From IMG/VR virus record IMGVR_UViG_3300042878_001948, positions 1 through 45,755 of that record: a stretch of DNA of 45,755 nucleotides, one strand, 5' to 3'. The DNA comes from a virus. The notes under the pieces are model-generated. The model was not told the origin of the DNA, did no database searches, and was given only the letters and a program-made list of their open reading frames with translations. The position numbers were made by a program, and so were the translations under genes. This document shows positions 25,160 through 32,456 of this stretch, piece by piece; positions within the stretch are counted from its first letter, which is position 1, and each line of letters begins with the position of its first letter.

Positions 25160-25350
25160 GATGTTTGTTCAGATATTTTTACTTTTAGTAAATCTTCTCG
25201 GATACATCTCAACTCACCAATATTGATTCTAAGAACTTCTGTAATAACAGAACCGGATGCGTTATTTGGATGATTAGTCAATACATCAAGCAATTCTTGT
25301 TTACCTGATATAGTATTGTTTAGATTATCTATAACATTTTTCAGTGTCAT
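25156..25350 (-). CDS. Small hypothetical protein, 64 aa
   Basis: 64 residues, MTLKNVIDNLNNTISGKQEL..., helical, ending KVKISEQTS. Overlaps the next gene upstream by four bases. No known motif. Its last bases overlap the HNH promoter. Confidence 0.55.
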   Translation of the reverse strand: MTLKNVIDNLNNTISGKQELLDVLTNHPNNASGSVITEVLRINIGELRCIREDLLKVKISEQTS

Positions 25351-25538
25351 TGTAAAACTTTGAGTTGAAGATACGGATCAACATCAACTTCCATATCGCC
25401 GTCAAACAGAATAATAGTTTTATTTCCTTTATTTATAATCAATGACACTGTTAGTGTTTTGCCCGACGCACTCAACACTTTGTCACCAACCACCAAACGC
25501 TTTGCTGCTTTTTCAATGTAATTTTTTGTTTTTGTCAT
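25347..25538 (-). CDS. Small hypothetical protein, 63 aa
   Basis: From the ATG at 25538: MTKTKNYIEKAAKRLVVGDK, then VLSASGKTLTVSLIINKGNK and a beta-rich end. It looks like a small beta-barrel (SH3/KOW-like strand pattern) but no family is recognised. Confidence 0.55.
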   Translation of the reverse strand: MTKTKNYIEKAAKRLVVGDKVLSASGKTLTVSLIINKGNKTIILFDGDMEVDVDPYLQLKVLQ

Positions 25539-25545
25539 ATATTGT

Positions 25546-26055
25546 TTATTTGATAATATCTTCAACTGCGGCGAGTTTTTCTTCTTCACTTCTGTATGTG
25601 AACAATGTGGCTTCTTCCGATCTGGTAATTTTTGTTAGTGTTTCATTCATTAGTGTCAATTTCATGCGATCAATTGATCTAATATTGTCAATCGCAATTA
25701 CAAATATAGCATCTTTGATTTTTTTATGATACTTTGAAGACAATCCTTCAATTGTAATAGTCCCACTATTGTATTCATAATTGACGCGAAAAAATCCTTT
25801 CTTTAATGCAGCAACACGTACAGGCTGTTCTTCATCTGGCAAAGTTTTAACATCCAATCCATACTTCAATGCAATTTTTGGATTGTTTTGCAACCATCTG
25901 TAATGCCATTGATCCAAAGACACAGGCTTACCGTCTGGTAAAATCCACATCTTGGATGTAAGAAGATCTGTCTTATGTGAAGACACTGACTTCAGTTCAG
26001 AAAACAATTTACTTTCTCTTAGCAATTCATATTTCTCTCTTAGTAGTTTAATCAT
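25546..26055 (-). CDS. Hypothetical protein, 169 aa
   Basis: 169 residues with a helical N-terminus (MIKLLREKYELLRESKLFSEL), then a WILPDGKPVSLDQWHYRWLQ segment and beta-rich middle, and a charged helical C-terminus. No catalytic motif seen. It has its own promoter (26086-26114) with a longer leader, and is followed at 7 nt by two small genes. Confidence 0.65.
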   Translation of the reverse strand: MIKLLREKYELLRESKLFSELKSVSSHKTDLLTSKMWILPDGKPVSLDQWHYRWLQNNPKIALKYGLDVKTLPDEEQPVRVAALKKGFFRVNYEYNSGTITIEGLSSKYHKKIKDAIFVIAIDNIRSIDRMKLTLMNETLTKITRSEEATLFTYRSEEEKLAAVEDIIK

Positions 26056-26085
26056 ATATTAATAAGTATATTTATAATATGCAAT

Positions 26086-26114
26086 AGTATAGGGCTTGAA
26101 CTATATAAAGTCAA
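26086..26114 (-). promoter_or_regulatory. Sigma70-like promoter
   Basis: Minus strand TTGACT (26109-26114), 17 nt, TATACT (26086-26091). The ATG at 26055 lies about 24 nt past the predicted start, one of the longer leaders among these promoters. Confidence 0.6.
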
Positions 26115-26125
26115 GCCTTGTGTTT

Positions 26126-27241
26126 TTACTTCAATACTTGATATAGCAATTTTTTATAATCATCAGTGCCGATGGTCTTGCGGTCTAACATCTTAAAGAT
26201 GATAGACGAGCGACCCGTTGAACCATATGCTTGTAATACTTCCTTTGCGGCAATATTACGAGGAATGTTCATACGAGCAGATGCAAACTCAAACAATGCA
26301 TTCATAATCTTGCGAACTTCTTTCATAGCATCGCAGATGCGCGAAGCATGTCCAGTTGCCATTGTAGCAATTTCAAAATCAAACTTCGTAGTTAGATATT
26401 CAAAGAATTCTACATATCCAGTTGGTTCGTGTGATAATGTGTTACGTGGCATAAACCAATCAATATACACATCAATCATTTTATCTATACTAGAAATTTC
26501 ACTTTTTGCACGATGTAAAAAAAGATATGATGCGGCTTTTACTTTACGAATTTGTTGTTCGTTGTTATAATACACACACAAACCTTCTTGGTCTTTCAAC
26601 ACCTCAACTGCCGACTTCATTTCTTCAACGGAGTTGTAGGAGAAAGTGCGGGGACGGCGCAGCCCAATATCAGATGCAAAATAGTCCAATTGAGATTGTC
26701 GCATCAAGGAATAATCATTGTGATTGATTACAGCAGTCAAAACCATGTCAGGTTCGTCGCCATAGTTCAATACAATGCGATTGGTTGGACTCAACCATTC
26801 TAGTACAAAAGACTCATTGCTAGTTTCTAGCATTTCAAGATATGTAATGAACTTCTTGTACTTTTCACACAAATAGTCTATCTCATGTCCATTTGCTTGC
26901 TTATGAGCATCAACAGTTCCGCGTGTGCGAATAACAGTGTGCCCCTTATAGCGAGAAAAGATTAAAGTAGAACCGTCCAACTTTTCCATCAACTTCGCAT
27001 TTTTTAGATCGGAGGGTGCAGGAAAGATGTCTGGCTTTTCGTCCCAATTAAAGAACTTGGGAAAACTCAACGACACAGGATGTCCGTCTTTATTCCACAA
27101 TGAAGAGCGATAAATGAGGTTTTCTTTATTCCAAGTTGCACCAATATGGATTGGTTGCACCAAAAAGCATTCATGCTCACCAACAAAGTGTTGATGAACC
27201 ATAAAAGACTCTTTGTCGATAGATTGTAGGTCAATTTTCAC
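26126..27241 (-). CDS. ATP-dependent RNA ligase (T4 Rnl1-like)
   Basis: 371 residues with nucleotidyltransferase motifs of the RNA/DNA ligase superfamily: motif I KLDG at 87-90 with Lys87 as the AMP site, upstream LSFPKFFNWDE as in Rnl1, motif III VLEWLSPTNRIV, motif IV EGLCVYYN and motif V IRKVKAASY (K-x-K). The C-terminal ~110 residues are a separate helical domain, as in T4 Rnl1. Rnl1 reseals tRNAs cut by host anticodon nucleases such as PrrC. The start is GTG, placed exactly where the promoter predicts the transcript start. It fits the RNA-repair genes further along. Confidence 0.88.
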   Translation of the reverse strand: MKIDLQSIDKESFMVHQHFVGEHECFLVQPIHIGATWNKENLIYRSSLWNKDGHPVSLSFPKFFNWDEKPDIFPAPSDLKNAKLMEKLDGSTLIFSRYKGHTVIRTRGTVDAHKQANGHEIDYLCEKYKKFITYLEMLETSNESFVLEWLSPTNRIVLNYGDEPDMVLTAVINHNDYSLMRQSQLDYFASDIGLRRPRTFSYNSVEEMKSAVEVLKDQEGLCVYYNNEQQIRKVKAASYLFLHRAKSEISSIDKMIDVYIDWFMPRNTLSHEPTGYVEFFEYLTTKFDFEIATMATGHASRICDAMKEVRKIMNALFEFASARMNIPRNIAAKEVLQAYGSTGRSSIIFKMLDRKTIGTDDYKKLLYQVLK

Positions 27242-27247
27242 TACTTT

Positions 27248-27275
27248 ACTATGACATCTTTTTATAAAATGTCAA
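27248..27275 (-). promoter_or_regulatory. Sigma70-like promoter of the RNA ligase, leaderless GTG
   Basis: Minus strand TTGACA (27270-27275), 16 nt, CATAGT (27248-27253). The GTG start codon at 27241 is 34 nt from the -35 box, i.e. at the predicted +1. Confidence 0.7.
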
Positions 27276-27282
27276 GGATTAT

Positions 27283-27486
27283 TTACAAATCGAAGTCGTC
27301 AACGTTGAGTATAACTGAATCGAGGCGTTTATGTATGTCTTTGGCATAAGTATATAGGTCAAATTTAACACCGAAATTTTCAGGCTTCGTCTTGTAATCT
27401 TTTAGATATGCACATAAACAATTCATTCCTACCCAAGCAGAAATCAAATCTTTACGTTGTTTTTTTGTAAGAGGTTTATTTTTCAT
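27283..27486 (-). CDS. Small hypothetical protein, 67 aa
   Basis: From the ATG at 27486: MKNKPLTKKQRKDLISAWVG, a basic helical start followed by DLYTYAKDIHKRLDSVILNV. Possibly a small nucleic-acid-binding protein from its charge; no family recognised. Confidence 0.55.
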   Translation of the reverse strand: MKNKPLTKKQRKDLISAWVGMNCLCAYLKDYKTKPENFGVKFDLYTYAKDIHKRLDSVILNVDDFDL

Positions 27487-27490
27487 ATAG

Positions 27491-27524
27491 AAAAAATCCC
27501 ACGGCAAACACCGTGGGATTTTGA
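27491..27524. terminator. Bidirectional terminator hairpin
   Basis: Stem AAAATCCCACGG / CCGTGGGATTTT around CAAACA, with T-runs on both strands. Ends the minus-strand unit containing the basic 71-residue protein. Confidence 0.7.
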
Positions 27525-27547
27525 TTTATAACCTTTGATTGCCAATA

Positions 27548-27763
27548 TTACTTGGCAATAACTCGGCGCAATGCAGCAACAGCGCGTCCATCAAGGCGAA
27601 CCTTGTTGACTTCACCAGTGGTAGGATTGAATCCCGTAACATTTAGATGAGTGCTTTCGCTCTTGACGCCCTTGACAGGACGAGAAAAAGAAAGTTCATA
27701 AGTAGAACCCTTGACGAGTGTGGAGACCTTGCGGCCATTGTTTGTTTTATTTGTTTTAGTCAT
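27548..27763 (-). CDS. Small basic hypothetical protein, 71 aa
   Basis: 71 residues, strongly basic (MTKTNKTNNGRKVSTLVKGS..., RLDGRAVAALRRVIAK). The charge suggests nucleic-acid binding, but no family is seen. It has its own promoter (27812-27841) and terminator, so it may be expressed alone and at high level. Confidence 0.6.
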   Translation of the reverse strand: MTKTNKTNNGRKVSTLVKGSTYELSFSRPVKGVKSESTHLNVTGFNPTTGEVNKVRLDGRAVAALRRVIAK

Positions 27764-27811
27764 ATTAGTATGATTTAGTTTTTATTTTTTGATGTAATGT
27801 TGATTACATAG

Positions 27812-27841
27812 TTAGTATGCCAATTATTTATCAAATGTCAA
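27812..27841 (-). promoter_or_regulatory. Sigma70-like promoter of the basic small protein
   Basis: Minus strand TTGACA (27836-27841), 18 nt, TACTAA (27812-27817), giving a leader of about 42 nt. It lies within the 3' end of the UvsE gene. Confidence 0.5.
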
Positions 27842-28777
27842 TAAGTTTTGGCGAGAAATCTTATTTATAGCAGATTCTTTGTGCTTAAACTCAAAATCAA
27901 GATGCAAATCTTTTTTATATATAGAATATACCATAGGTACAAATGTAGGAAAGTCGGCATGAGCACGTGGATTTTTACCAGCAAGTGATTCGCTGAAATG
28001 AAACAATGGAACAACATCTTTTGGCCAAGTAGATACAGATAAATCAAATGTTTGTTGTTCATCGAGAAGTGTGGATGGATTACATTTATTATGAAGATTG
28101 TCGTATGTGATTGGAATACCTGTGCGTTTATAAAGATGTTCGTGTAGATTATATACAGTCCAACTTTTTAGTTTATCTTCGTTCTCGAAAACAAGCCTAC
28201 TTGTTACAGATTTTGACATGCGTTTGAGAACTTTTTCCAATCTATCAATCACCTCACTAAACTTGGCGTCATTATAACAATTCATGTGAATATTGATTGG
28301 TGCTTCATATGATTGTGGTAGTTGAAGCAAATCCATAATCATAGCATGTTGTTCAAGGTCGCGAATAGAGTTTTCAGCAACACCATTTTTTGGACTTGCA
28401 GGAACCACAAACTGGTCAGGATGCATACTGCAACGTACTTTATTTTGTTTGATAGTGTCGGCACACAATTTAAATTCGTTATAAATTTCAGCAGCATTAT
28501 AAAAATCATCTATGCCAAATTTCAAATCGGGATGTGTCATCAATGGAAACACATTGCTGCCAATTCTATAATTCCATTTATTTTTGGCACATTCTTTGAC
28601 TATAACATGAATAGTCTTGATATTATTGAGCGAGCGGTCTGCTAGAACCTTCATTGCTGTGTCTTTTCCCAATTTCTTGTATTGAGCATAAGTCATGGTG
28701 TTGAATTTAACACCTTGGTCTTTTAGACCATTGTGAATACAACAAAGTGAAGGAACTATATTATGTGATAGAATCAT
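27824..28777 (-). CDS. uvsE: UV-damage endonuclease (UvsE/UvdE family)
   Basis: About 317 residues from the ATG at 28777 (MILSHNIVPSLCCIHNGLKD...). Signature segments of the UvdE TIM-barrel: VRCSMHPDQFVVPASP, PINIHMNCYNDAK, SRLVFENEDKL, GIPITYDNLHNKCNPS, LFHFSESLAG and RAHADFP, holding the metal-binding His/Glu/Asp set. The enzyme nicks 5' to cyclobutane dimers and 6-4 photoproducts. Start chosen at 28777 because a longer ATG (28795) falls between the -35 and -10 boxes of the gene's own promoter. T4 uses a different enzyme (DenV) for UV repair. Confidence 0.88.
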   Translation of the reverse strand: MILSHNIVPSLCCIHNGLKDQGVKFNTMTYAQYKKLGKDTAMKVLADRSLNNIKTIHVIVKECAKNKWNYRIGSNVFPLMTHPDLKFGIDDFYNAAEIYNEFKLCADTIKQNKVRCSMHPDQFVVPASPKNGVAENSIRDLEQHAMIMDLLQLPQSYEAPINIHMNCYNDAKFSEVIDRLEKVLKRMSKSVTSRLVFENEDKLKSWTVYNLHEHLYKRTGIPITYDNLHNKCNPSTLLDEQQTFDLSVSTWPKDVVPLFHFSESLAGKNPRAHADFPTFVPMVYSIYKKDLHLDFEFKHKESAINKISRQNLLTFDK

Positions 28778-28784
28778 AATAGTG

Positions 28785-28812
28785 ATATTACACATATGCT
28801 GTTGTTTGTCAA
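28785..28812 (-). promoter_or_regulatory. Sigma70-like promoter of uvsE, leaderless geometry
   Basis: Minus strand TTGACA (28807-28812), 16 nt, TAATAT (28785-28790). The ATG at 28777 is 35 nt from the -35 box, at the predicted +1. Confidence 0.65.
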
Positions 28813-28822
28813 CAATACAATA

Positions 28823-28856
28823 AAAAAAGGACACCATTTACGGTGTCCTTTTTTGA
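28823..28856. terminator. Bidirectional terminator hairpin
   Basis: Stem AAAAAGGACACC / GGTGTCCTTTTT around ATTTAC, with T-runs on both sides. Ends the minus-strand outer-membrane-protein gene at 28874 and precedes the uvsE promoter. Confidence 0.75.
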
Positions 28857-28873
28857 TAAAAACTAACTGATTA

Positions 28874-29587
28874 TTAGAACTTTACAGCCAAACCACCAGA
28901 CACTCCACTGCTGGTATTTCCAGCAGTAAATAGCGTGTCACGGGATTGATATACACCAATATTCAATGTGGCATATTTTGTGTAATATCCAATACCAACT
29001 CCAACCAATGCATATTGTTTTGCATTCTTCAATGCAGCAATTGTAGCGGCACCTGGATCATTGAATCCATATCCAATAGAAGGAACAATCTTTAGGTGTT
29101 GAAAACCAAAAGGAAGTCTAACATTTGTTTCTACATTGTTGGTGTGTAGCTTCAGATCAGAACGACCCGTGATATCCCACACACTATTCTTCCACAACTT
29201 GCCATCCAGCTTAACGAATGGTTCGTTTGTGCTGGCAATGTTGGAAATGCTCTTGCTATAAGAGGAATAGACAGAACCCAAGGTCAAGTTTGCCAGCGGA
29301 GCAGTAAACTTATAACCAACGGTTGTATCAATTCGCTTCAGTAGTCCAGAACTTACAATGTTCTTTCCTACGGCATTTGCTTGAATTGTGTTGAAGGTGC
29401 TTGCACCCAACACAAAACCCGCGACTTCGACATTTACACCAACGACTGCAACGTCATTGTATGCAACAACACCACGGTCCAAAAACTTGGTGTAGTATGT
29501 TGCGTCTGCGGTGACTGTCACAGGCGCGGCGGTTAGTGTGAGTGCGGCACATATTGCCGTAATCATTAATAGTATTTTCTTTGTCAT
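28874..29587 (-). CDS. Secreted beta-barrel-type outer-membrane protein
   Basis: 237 residues. An N-terminal signal peptide (MTKKILLMITAICAALTLTA, cleavage near AAP) precedes a beta-rich, glycine- and aromatic-rich mature part with alternating residues (LGVNVEVAGFVLGAST, YALVGVGIGYYTKYATLNIG). The last residue is Phe (GGLAVKF), the usual signal for outer-membrane beta-barrel assembly. No specific porin family is recognised. A phage copy might change host surface permeability or block superinfection, both guesses. Single-gene unit with its own promoter and terminator. Confidence 0.75.
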   Translation of the reverse strand: MTKKILLMITAICAALTLTAAPVTVTADATYYTKFLDRGVVAYNDVAVVGVNVEVAGFVLGASTFNTIQANAVGKNIVSSGLLKRIDTTVGYKFTAPLANLTLGSVYSSYSKSISNIASTNEPFVKLDGKLWKNSVWDITGRSDLKLHTNNVETNVRLPFGFQHLKIVPSIGYGFNDPGAATIAALKNAKQYALVGVGIGYYTKYATLNIGVYQSRDTLFTAGNTSSGVSGGLAVKF

Positions 29588-29637
29588 ATATATTATATAT
29601 TATTGTTTAATTTTTACACGATTGTAAAGCAAACATA

Positions 29638-29665
29638 AGTATATACAGGAAAATCATTTCGTCAA
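29638..29665 (-). promoter_or_regulatory. Sigma70-like promoter of the outer-membrane protein
   Basis: Minus strand TTGACG (29660-29665), 16 nt, TATACT (29638-29643), with a leader of about 44 nt before the ATG at 29587. No Shine-Dalgarno is present in that leader. Confidence 0.6.
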
Positions 29666-29698
29666 GAAAATTTCCTACATATATATATGTAATAAAAA

Positions 29699-30090
29699 TG
29701 GTGGACGTGCGGGGAGTTGAACCCACGGTGCTATATAACATACATCTAAACATATACAAGCTTATCTCTTATAATACATCAATGTTTGGTAGAGCACCAC
29801 ATTGAAGTTGAAGTTTAGTATTTGATTTGTGCTACCATCTTCTATCTCGCACAAACGGCCAGATGATGAACGTTGTTGACTTGTTATCTGTGTCACAAGG
29901 ACAACGGACAGCCTATTTTATTAGGCTGCGACAAGTGTCTCGGCTCCGCTGTTCTTGCGAACAGAAAGAAAAGACACCTTTGCAAGATTTCTCTTAGCAT
30001 TTATGTTTTCCAACGGGTATTATACAGAGACATTAGACTCTGTGCTTGCGGCTTAAACCTACATTATAAAGTAGAATCCAGAACACGCCC
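29699..30090 (-). ncRNA. ssrA: tmRNA
   Basis: On the minus strand the RNA starts GGGCGTG TTCTGGATTC, the tmRNA 5' consensus, and ends with TTCAACT (T loop), CACGTCC, A, and an encoded CCA. GGGCGTG pairs with CACGTCC to form a 7-bp acceptor stem. Near 29910-29927 an AGCCTA/TAGGCT hairpin carries TAATAA in its loop, as helix H5 does in known tmRNAs; the reading frame before it ends ETLVAA. The tag may start at a GCT near 29998 (25 codons) or a GCA near 29983, longer than the 10-residue E. coli tag. The T-stem is imperfect (two mismatches), and the pseudoknots were not verified. tmRNA rescues stalled ribosomes. Confidence 0.85.
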
Positions 30091-30099
30091 ATGAAAAGA

Positions 30100-30271
30100 A
30101 AACATGTAGGGACCAGAGTTCGGGCATCTGATACCGGAGTTCCATTCGGGGAATTCGTCCTATCTTCACGACTTCGGCTTTTAAACAAGAAACTTGATGC
30201 CTACTATGTTGTCTTGGAAGAATGACCGCGAGTTTCCTAAACAGCGGTCCTTTAAACTACCCTACATGTTT
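30100..30271 (-). ncRNA. Novel-looking structured RNA upstream of the tmRNA
   Basis: A 172-nt stretch closed by a perfect 12-bp inverted repeat, AAACATGTAGGG (30100-30111) and CCCTACATGTTT (30260-30271). Inside, on the minus strand, GACCGC/GCGGTC (30224-30229, 30244-30249) form a hairpin extended by GTTT/AAAC; GGCATC/GATGCC (30196-30201, 30123-30128) pair at long range and enclose CAAG-TTT-CTTG (30186-30196). No ORF of note. It ends about 10 nt before the tmRNA and shares its promoter (30300-30327), so both come from one transcript. Not matched by eye to 6S, RNase P, SRP or a known ribozyme. Orientation inferred from the shared promoter. Confidence 0.6.
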
Positions 30272-30299
30272 CAAAATTGATATCAAAGAACTGCTACTA

Positions 30300-30327
30300 T
30301 AAGTATCACATTATATGCTGTTGTCAA
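30300..30327 (-). promoter_or_regulatory. Promoter of the structured RNA/tmRNA unit
   Basis: Minus strand TTGACA (30322-30327), 16 nt, TACTTA (30300-30305). The predicted start near 30293 is about 22 nt before the structured RNA. A divergent plus-strand promoter lies at 30370-30397, so 30300-30400 is a bidirectional promoter region. Confidence 0.55.
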
Positions 30328-30369
30328 TGTTTTTTATTTTAAACAATTTTTAAAAAATGTCTTTTTCAC

Positions 30370-30397
30370 TTGACTTTTTATATACTTACTCTAATAT
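30370..30397 (+). promoter_or_regulatory. Sigma70-like promoter, leaderless geometry
   Basis: TTGACT (30370-30375), 16 nt, TAATAT (30392-30397). The ATG at 30407 is 37 nt from the -35 box, about three bases from the predicted start. Drives the zinc-ribbon protein gene. Confidence 0.6.
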
Positions 30398-30406
30398 TTT
30401 CGGTAT

Positions 30407-30685
30407 ATGAATGGTTTTACTCTATATAAAAATCCTTGCAGTTGCTGCTCTGAATCCATTGAGGATGCACGAGCCGAACTTGGTTTGCGTGTTTGCCTAC
30501 GTTGTGCAAAGCGTGGTGTATCACAATCAAAATATATGGGTGCTCAAGTATATGAGCACAAAACGGCTGGATTTCTGCAAGTTATGTTGCCAGACACATT
30601 TGCCGATTTTAAAGCCAAGACTAGTCGCAAAGGACAGTCCAGCACACTCAGAAATGTATTGGTTGGTGGAGGAAGATTACAATGA
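30407..30685 (+). CDS. Small zinc-ribbon protein, 92 aa
   Basis: 92 residues with two cysteine pairs, CSCC and CLRC, within the first 35 residues (LYKNPCSCCSESIEDARAEL...CLRCAK), likely a zinc-binding ribbon or knuckle. The C-terminal half (SQSKYMGAQVYEH...LRNVLVGGGRLQ) is basic. No specific family is recognised; DNA or RNA binding is plausible. A second ATG-frame at 30411 overlaps in another frame without cysteines and is rejected. The stop overlaps the next ATG (ATGA), so translation is coupled. Confidence 0.65.
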   Translation: MNGFTLYKNPCSCCSESIEDARAELGLRVCLRCAKRGVSQSKYMGAQVYEHKTAGFLQVMLPDTFADFKAKTSRKGQSSTLRNVLVGGGRLQ

Positions 30686-30852
30686 AAACAGATAACACTA
30701 TATCTTATACCAAAGAACAAATCAAAAAAGATTTGGAATATTGGAGTAAAAAGAAAGAGCACTTTGAGAAGACCAATAATAAAGCTGGTACAAGAGTAGC
30801 AAATTTGATGATAGACAAATACTTGGATAGTTACAACAACGCAATCATATAA
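30682..30852 (+). CDS. Small helical protein, 56 aa
   Basis: A 56-codon ORF whose ATG overlaps the previous stop (ATGA). It reads MKTDNTISYTKEQIKKDLEY and continues as a charged helical protein ending SYNNAII. No family recognised. Its coupling to the zinc-ribbon protein suggests they act together. Confidence 0.6.
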   Translation: MKTDNTISYTKEQIKKDLEYWSKKKEHFEKTNNKAGTRVANLMIDKYLDSYNNAII

Positions 30853-30856
30853 ACTC

Positions 30857-30884
30857 TTGACATTGTATATAATTTAGATATCAT
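30857..30884 (+). promoter_or_regulatory. Sigma70-like promoter of the RNA-repair pair
   Basis: TTGACA (30857-30862), 16 nt, TATCAT (30879-30884). The second ATG of the gene at 30891 is 34 nt from the -35 box, at the predicted start; the first ATG (30888) is three bases closer. Confidence 0.6.
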
Positions 30885-30887
30885 GAA

Positions 30888-31250
30888 ATGATGTATAAAT
30901 TATTTCTTGATGATGAACGCCTGCCAAAAAATGTTAATTGGGTAGAAATGCCGCTTGGTCCTTGGATTATAGCAAGAAATTATGATGATTTTGTAAAATA
31001 TATCATGCAACATGGTTTGCCATCGTTTGTTTCATTTGATCACGATTTGGGACTTGAACATTATATCGTTGGTGCTCCAAAATATAACGAATATAAAGAA
31101 AAGACTGGTTATGATTGCTGCAAATGGATTGTTGAATATTGTATGAACAATAATCTGGAATTTCCTGATTATCAAGTTCACAGTATGAATCCTATCGGCA
31201 GAGCGAACATTCGTAGTTATATTGAATCATACAAGAAAAACAGAAAATGA
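30888..31250 (+). CDS. Cyclic-phosphate-processing receiver-domain protein (cREC)
   Basis: 120 residues (or 119 from the second Met at 30891, which fits the promoter better). Key motifs: LFLDDERLP (6-13), SFDHDLG (49-55) and VHSMNPIGRANI (97-108). This matches the phosphatase-like receiver domain described by Burroughs and Aravind among RNA-repair systems, where it is predicted to process cyclic phosphates. It is coupled by a four-base overlap to the metallophosphoesterase gene. Enzyme activity is inferred from family and context. Confidence 0.75.
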   Translation: MMYKLFLDDERLPKNVNWVEMPLGPWIIARNYDDFVKYIMQHGLPSFVSFDHDLGLEHYIVGAPKYNEYKEKTGYDCCKWIVEYCMNNNLEFPDYQVHSMNPIGRANIRSYIESYKKNRK

Positions 31251-31897
31251 AGAAAATTAGTTTAAAATCAGCCGACCAAAAAATTTGGTTTGTAAGTGAT
31301 TTACATTTGGCACACAACAAACCATTCATATTGGGACCAAGAGGTTATTCAAATATAGAAGAAGCACTGAAGCATCAGTGGCAAATGTTGAGCGAGCATA
31401 TTGGACCAAATGATATTCTATTTAATCTTGGCGACATGGTTATTGGTGCTGGTGCAAATTCTATGGAATATGCTAAACGCATTGTATATCTACCCTGCAA
31501 GCATCAATATTTTATTTGGGGTAATCATAACGCAGGTATTCAACAAATGTATGATGAATGTCGCGGCGAAGTTGGTTTGCTTGCTGATGATATTGAAATA
31601 TATCCATTGAATTATCCAAATAGTCCATTTACATTTCTTGGTCATTATGCCGAAGTGACCATAGATGGTAGAGTAGTTGTGTTGACTCATTATCCAATTG
31701 CTTCGTGGAATCATATCAGCAAAGGTGCATATCATATTCACGGACACTGCCACCGCAATCTAAAAGAAGATACAACCCTACAAAGATTGGATGTTGGTTG
31801 GGAGTGGAAACGTCGTCCAGTTGAATGGAATGAAATTATCCGAGAATTGAGTCCGCGCAACACAGTTGCACCAGACCATCACGGCAAAGACGCATAA
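31247..31897 (+). CDS. Calcineurin-like metallophosphoesterase
   Basis: 216 residues with the metallophosphoesterase motifs: SDLHLAH (17-23), FNLGDM (59-64), WGNHN (91-95), and LTHYPIASWNHI with HIHGHCHRN further on. The family hydrolyses phosphodiesters with a two-metal site. Coupled to the receiver-domain gene, it may trim 2',3'-cyclic phosphates or ADP-ribose-type products as part of RNA end repair. It is cytosolic, without a signal peptide. Substrate unproven. Confidence 0.88.
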   Translation: MKKISLKSADQKIWFVSDLHLAHNKPFILGPRGYSNIEEALKHQWQMLSEHIGPNDILFNLGDMVIGAGANSMEYAKRIVYLPCKHQYFIWGNHNAGIQQMYDECRGEVGLLADDIEIYPLNYPNSPFTFLGHYAEVTIDGRVVVLTHYPIASWNHISKGAYHIHGHCHRNLKEDTTLQRLDVGWEWKRRPVEWNEIIRELSPRNTVAPDHHGKDA

Positions 31898-31900
31898 AAG

Positions 31901-31927
31901 AAAACCCACCGAAAGGTGGGTTTTTTG
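31901..31927. terminator. Terminator, AAAACCCACC/GGTGGGTTTT stem
   Basis: Ten-base stem with GAAA loop, followed by TTTTTT, ending both the plus-strand RNA-repair pair and the convergent minus-strand virion gene. The same stem occurs at 36052-36080 with another loop. Confidence 0.75.
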
Positions 31928-32380
31928 TTATACTCGACTTAGTTCAGTCAAGATAAAGTTTGGGCTAGAAGATTCTCCGAAATCGGTGTTTCCGCCAGCC
32001 ATTTCATTTACTTTCATGTAATATGTATATGTACCAGCTGAAACTGGATCTATGCAACTGATGTTATATGGAACATTTTCGTTTGCATCGGAGCTTTCAT
32101 ATTGAATCGTCTGGCATAATGCGGTTGTGCCTCTGTATAATTGAAGAACACCCCAAGTGCCATCTGTCAATGGATTTGCGTCTCCAGAACACATAATCAA
32201 TACAGGATTGCCGTATGTAGTAATGCTACCACTCACAACAGTCTTTGGAAATGTGCCTCCGGTAGCTATTGTTTTTTTACCTTGTGTACCTTGATAATAG
32301 TTTGCAGTGCTGCCATAAGCAGGTGCGATTGATGCTGTTATCATTTCATTGTTTGGGCCGGGTATCATTGTCATATACAT
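31928..32380 (-). CDS. Beta-rich virion-type protein, ~150 aa
   Basis: About 150 residues, with starts possible at 32380, 32374 or 32368 (MIPGPNNEMITASIAP). Beta-rich sequence with Gly, Thr and Ser, such as VLQLYRGTTALCQTIQYESS, PVSAGTYTYYMKVN, resembles virion decoration or tail proteins of marine and freshwater T4-like phages. No enzyme motif. An AATATTTAT motif directly precedes it, as in other virion-type genes. Confidence 0.65.
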   Translation of the reverse strand: MYMTMIPGPNNEMITASIAPAYGSTANYYQGTQGKKTIATGGTFPKTVVSGSITTYGNPVLIMCSGDANPLTDGTWGVLQLYRGTTALCQTIQYESSDANENVPYNISCIDPVSAGTYTYYMKVNEMAGGNTDFGESSSPNFILTELSRV

Positions 32381-32422
32381 ATAAATATTATAAAATCTAA
32401 CAAAAGTGCTATAAAATAAGTC

Positions 32423-32450
32423 TTGACTTTTTTATTTTTTTAGCAAGAAT
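32423..32450 (+). promoter_or_regulatory. Sigma70-like promoter of the macro-domain gene
   Basis: TTGACT (32423-32428), 16 nt T-rich spacer, AAGAAT (32445-32450). The ATG at 32457 is 34 nt from the -35 box, at the predicted start. Confidence 0.55.
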
Positions 32451-32456
32451 GTTGTA

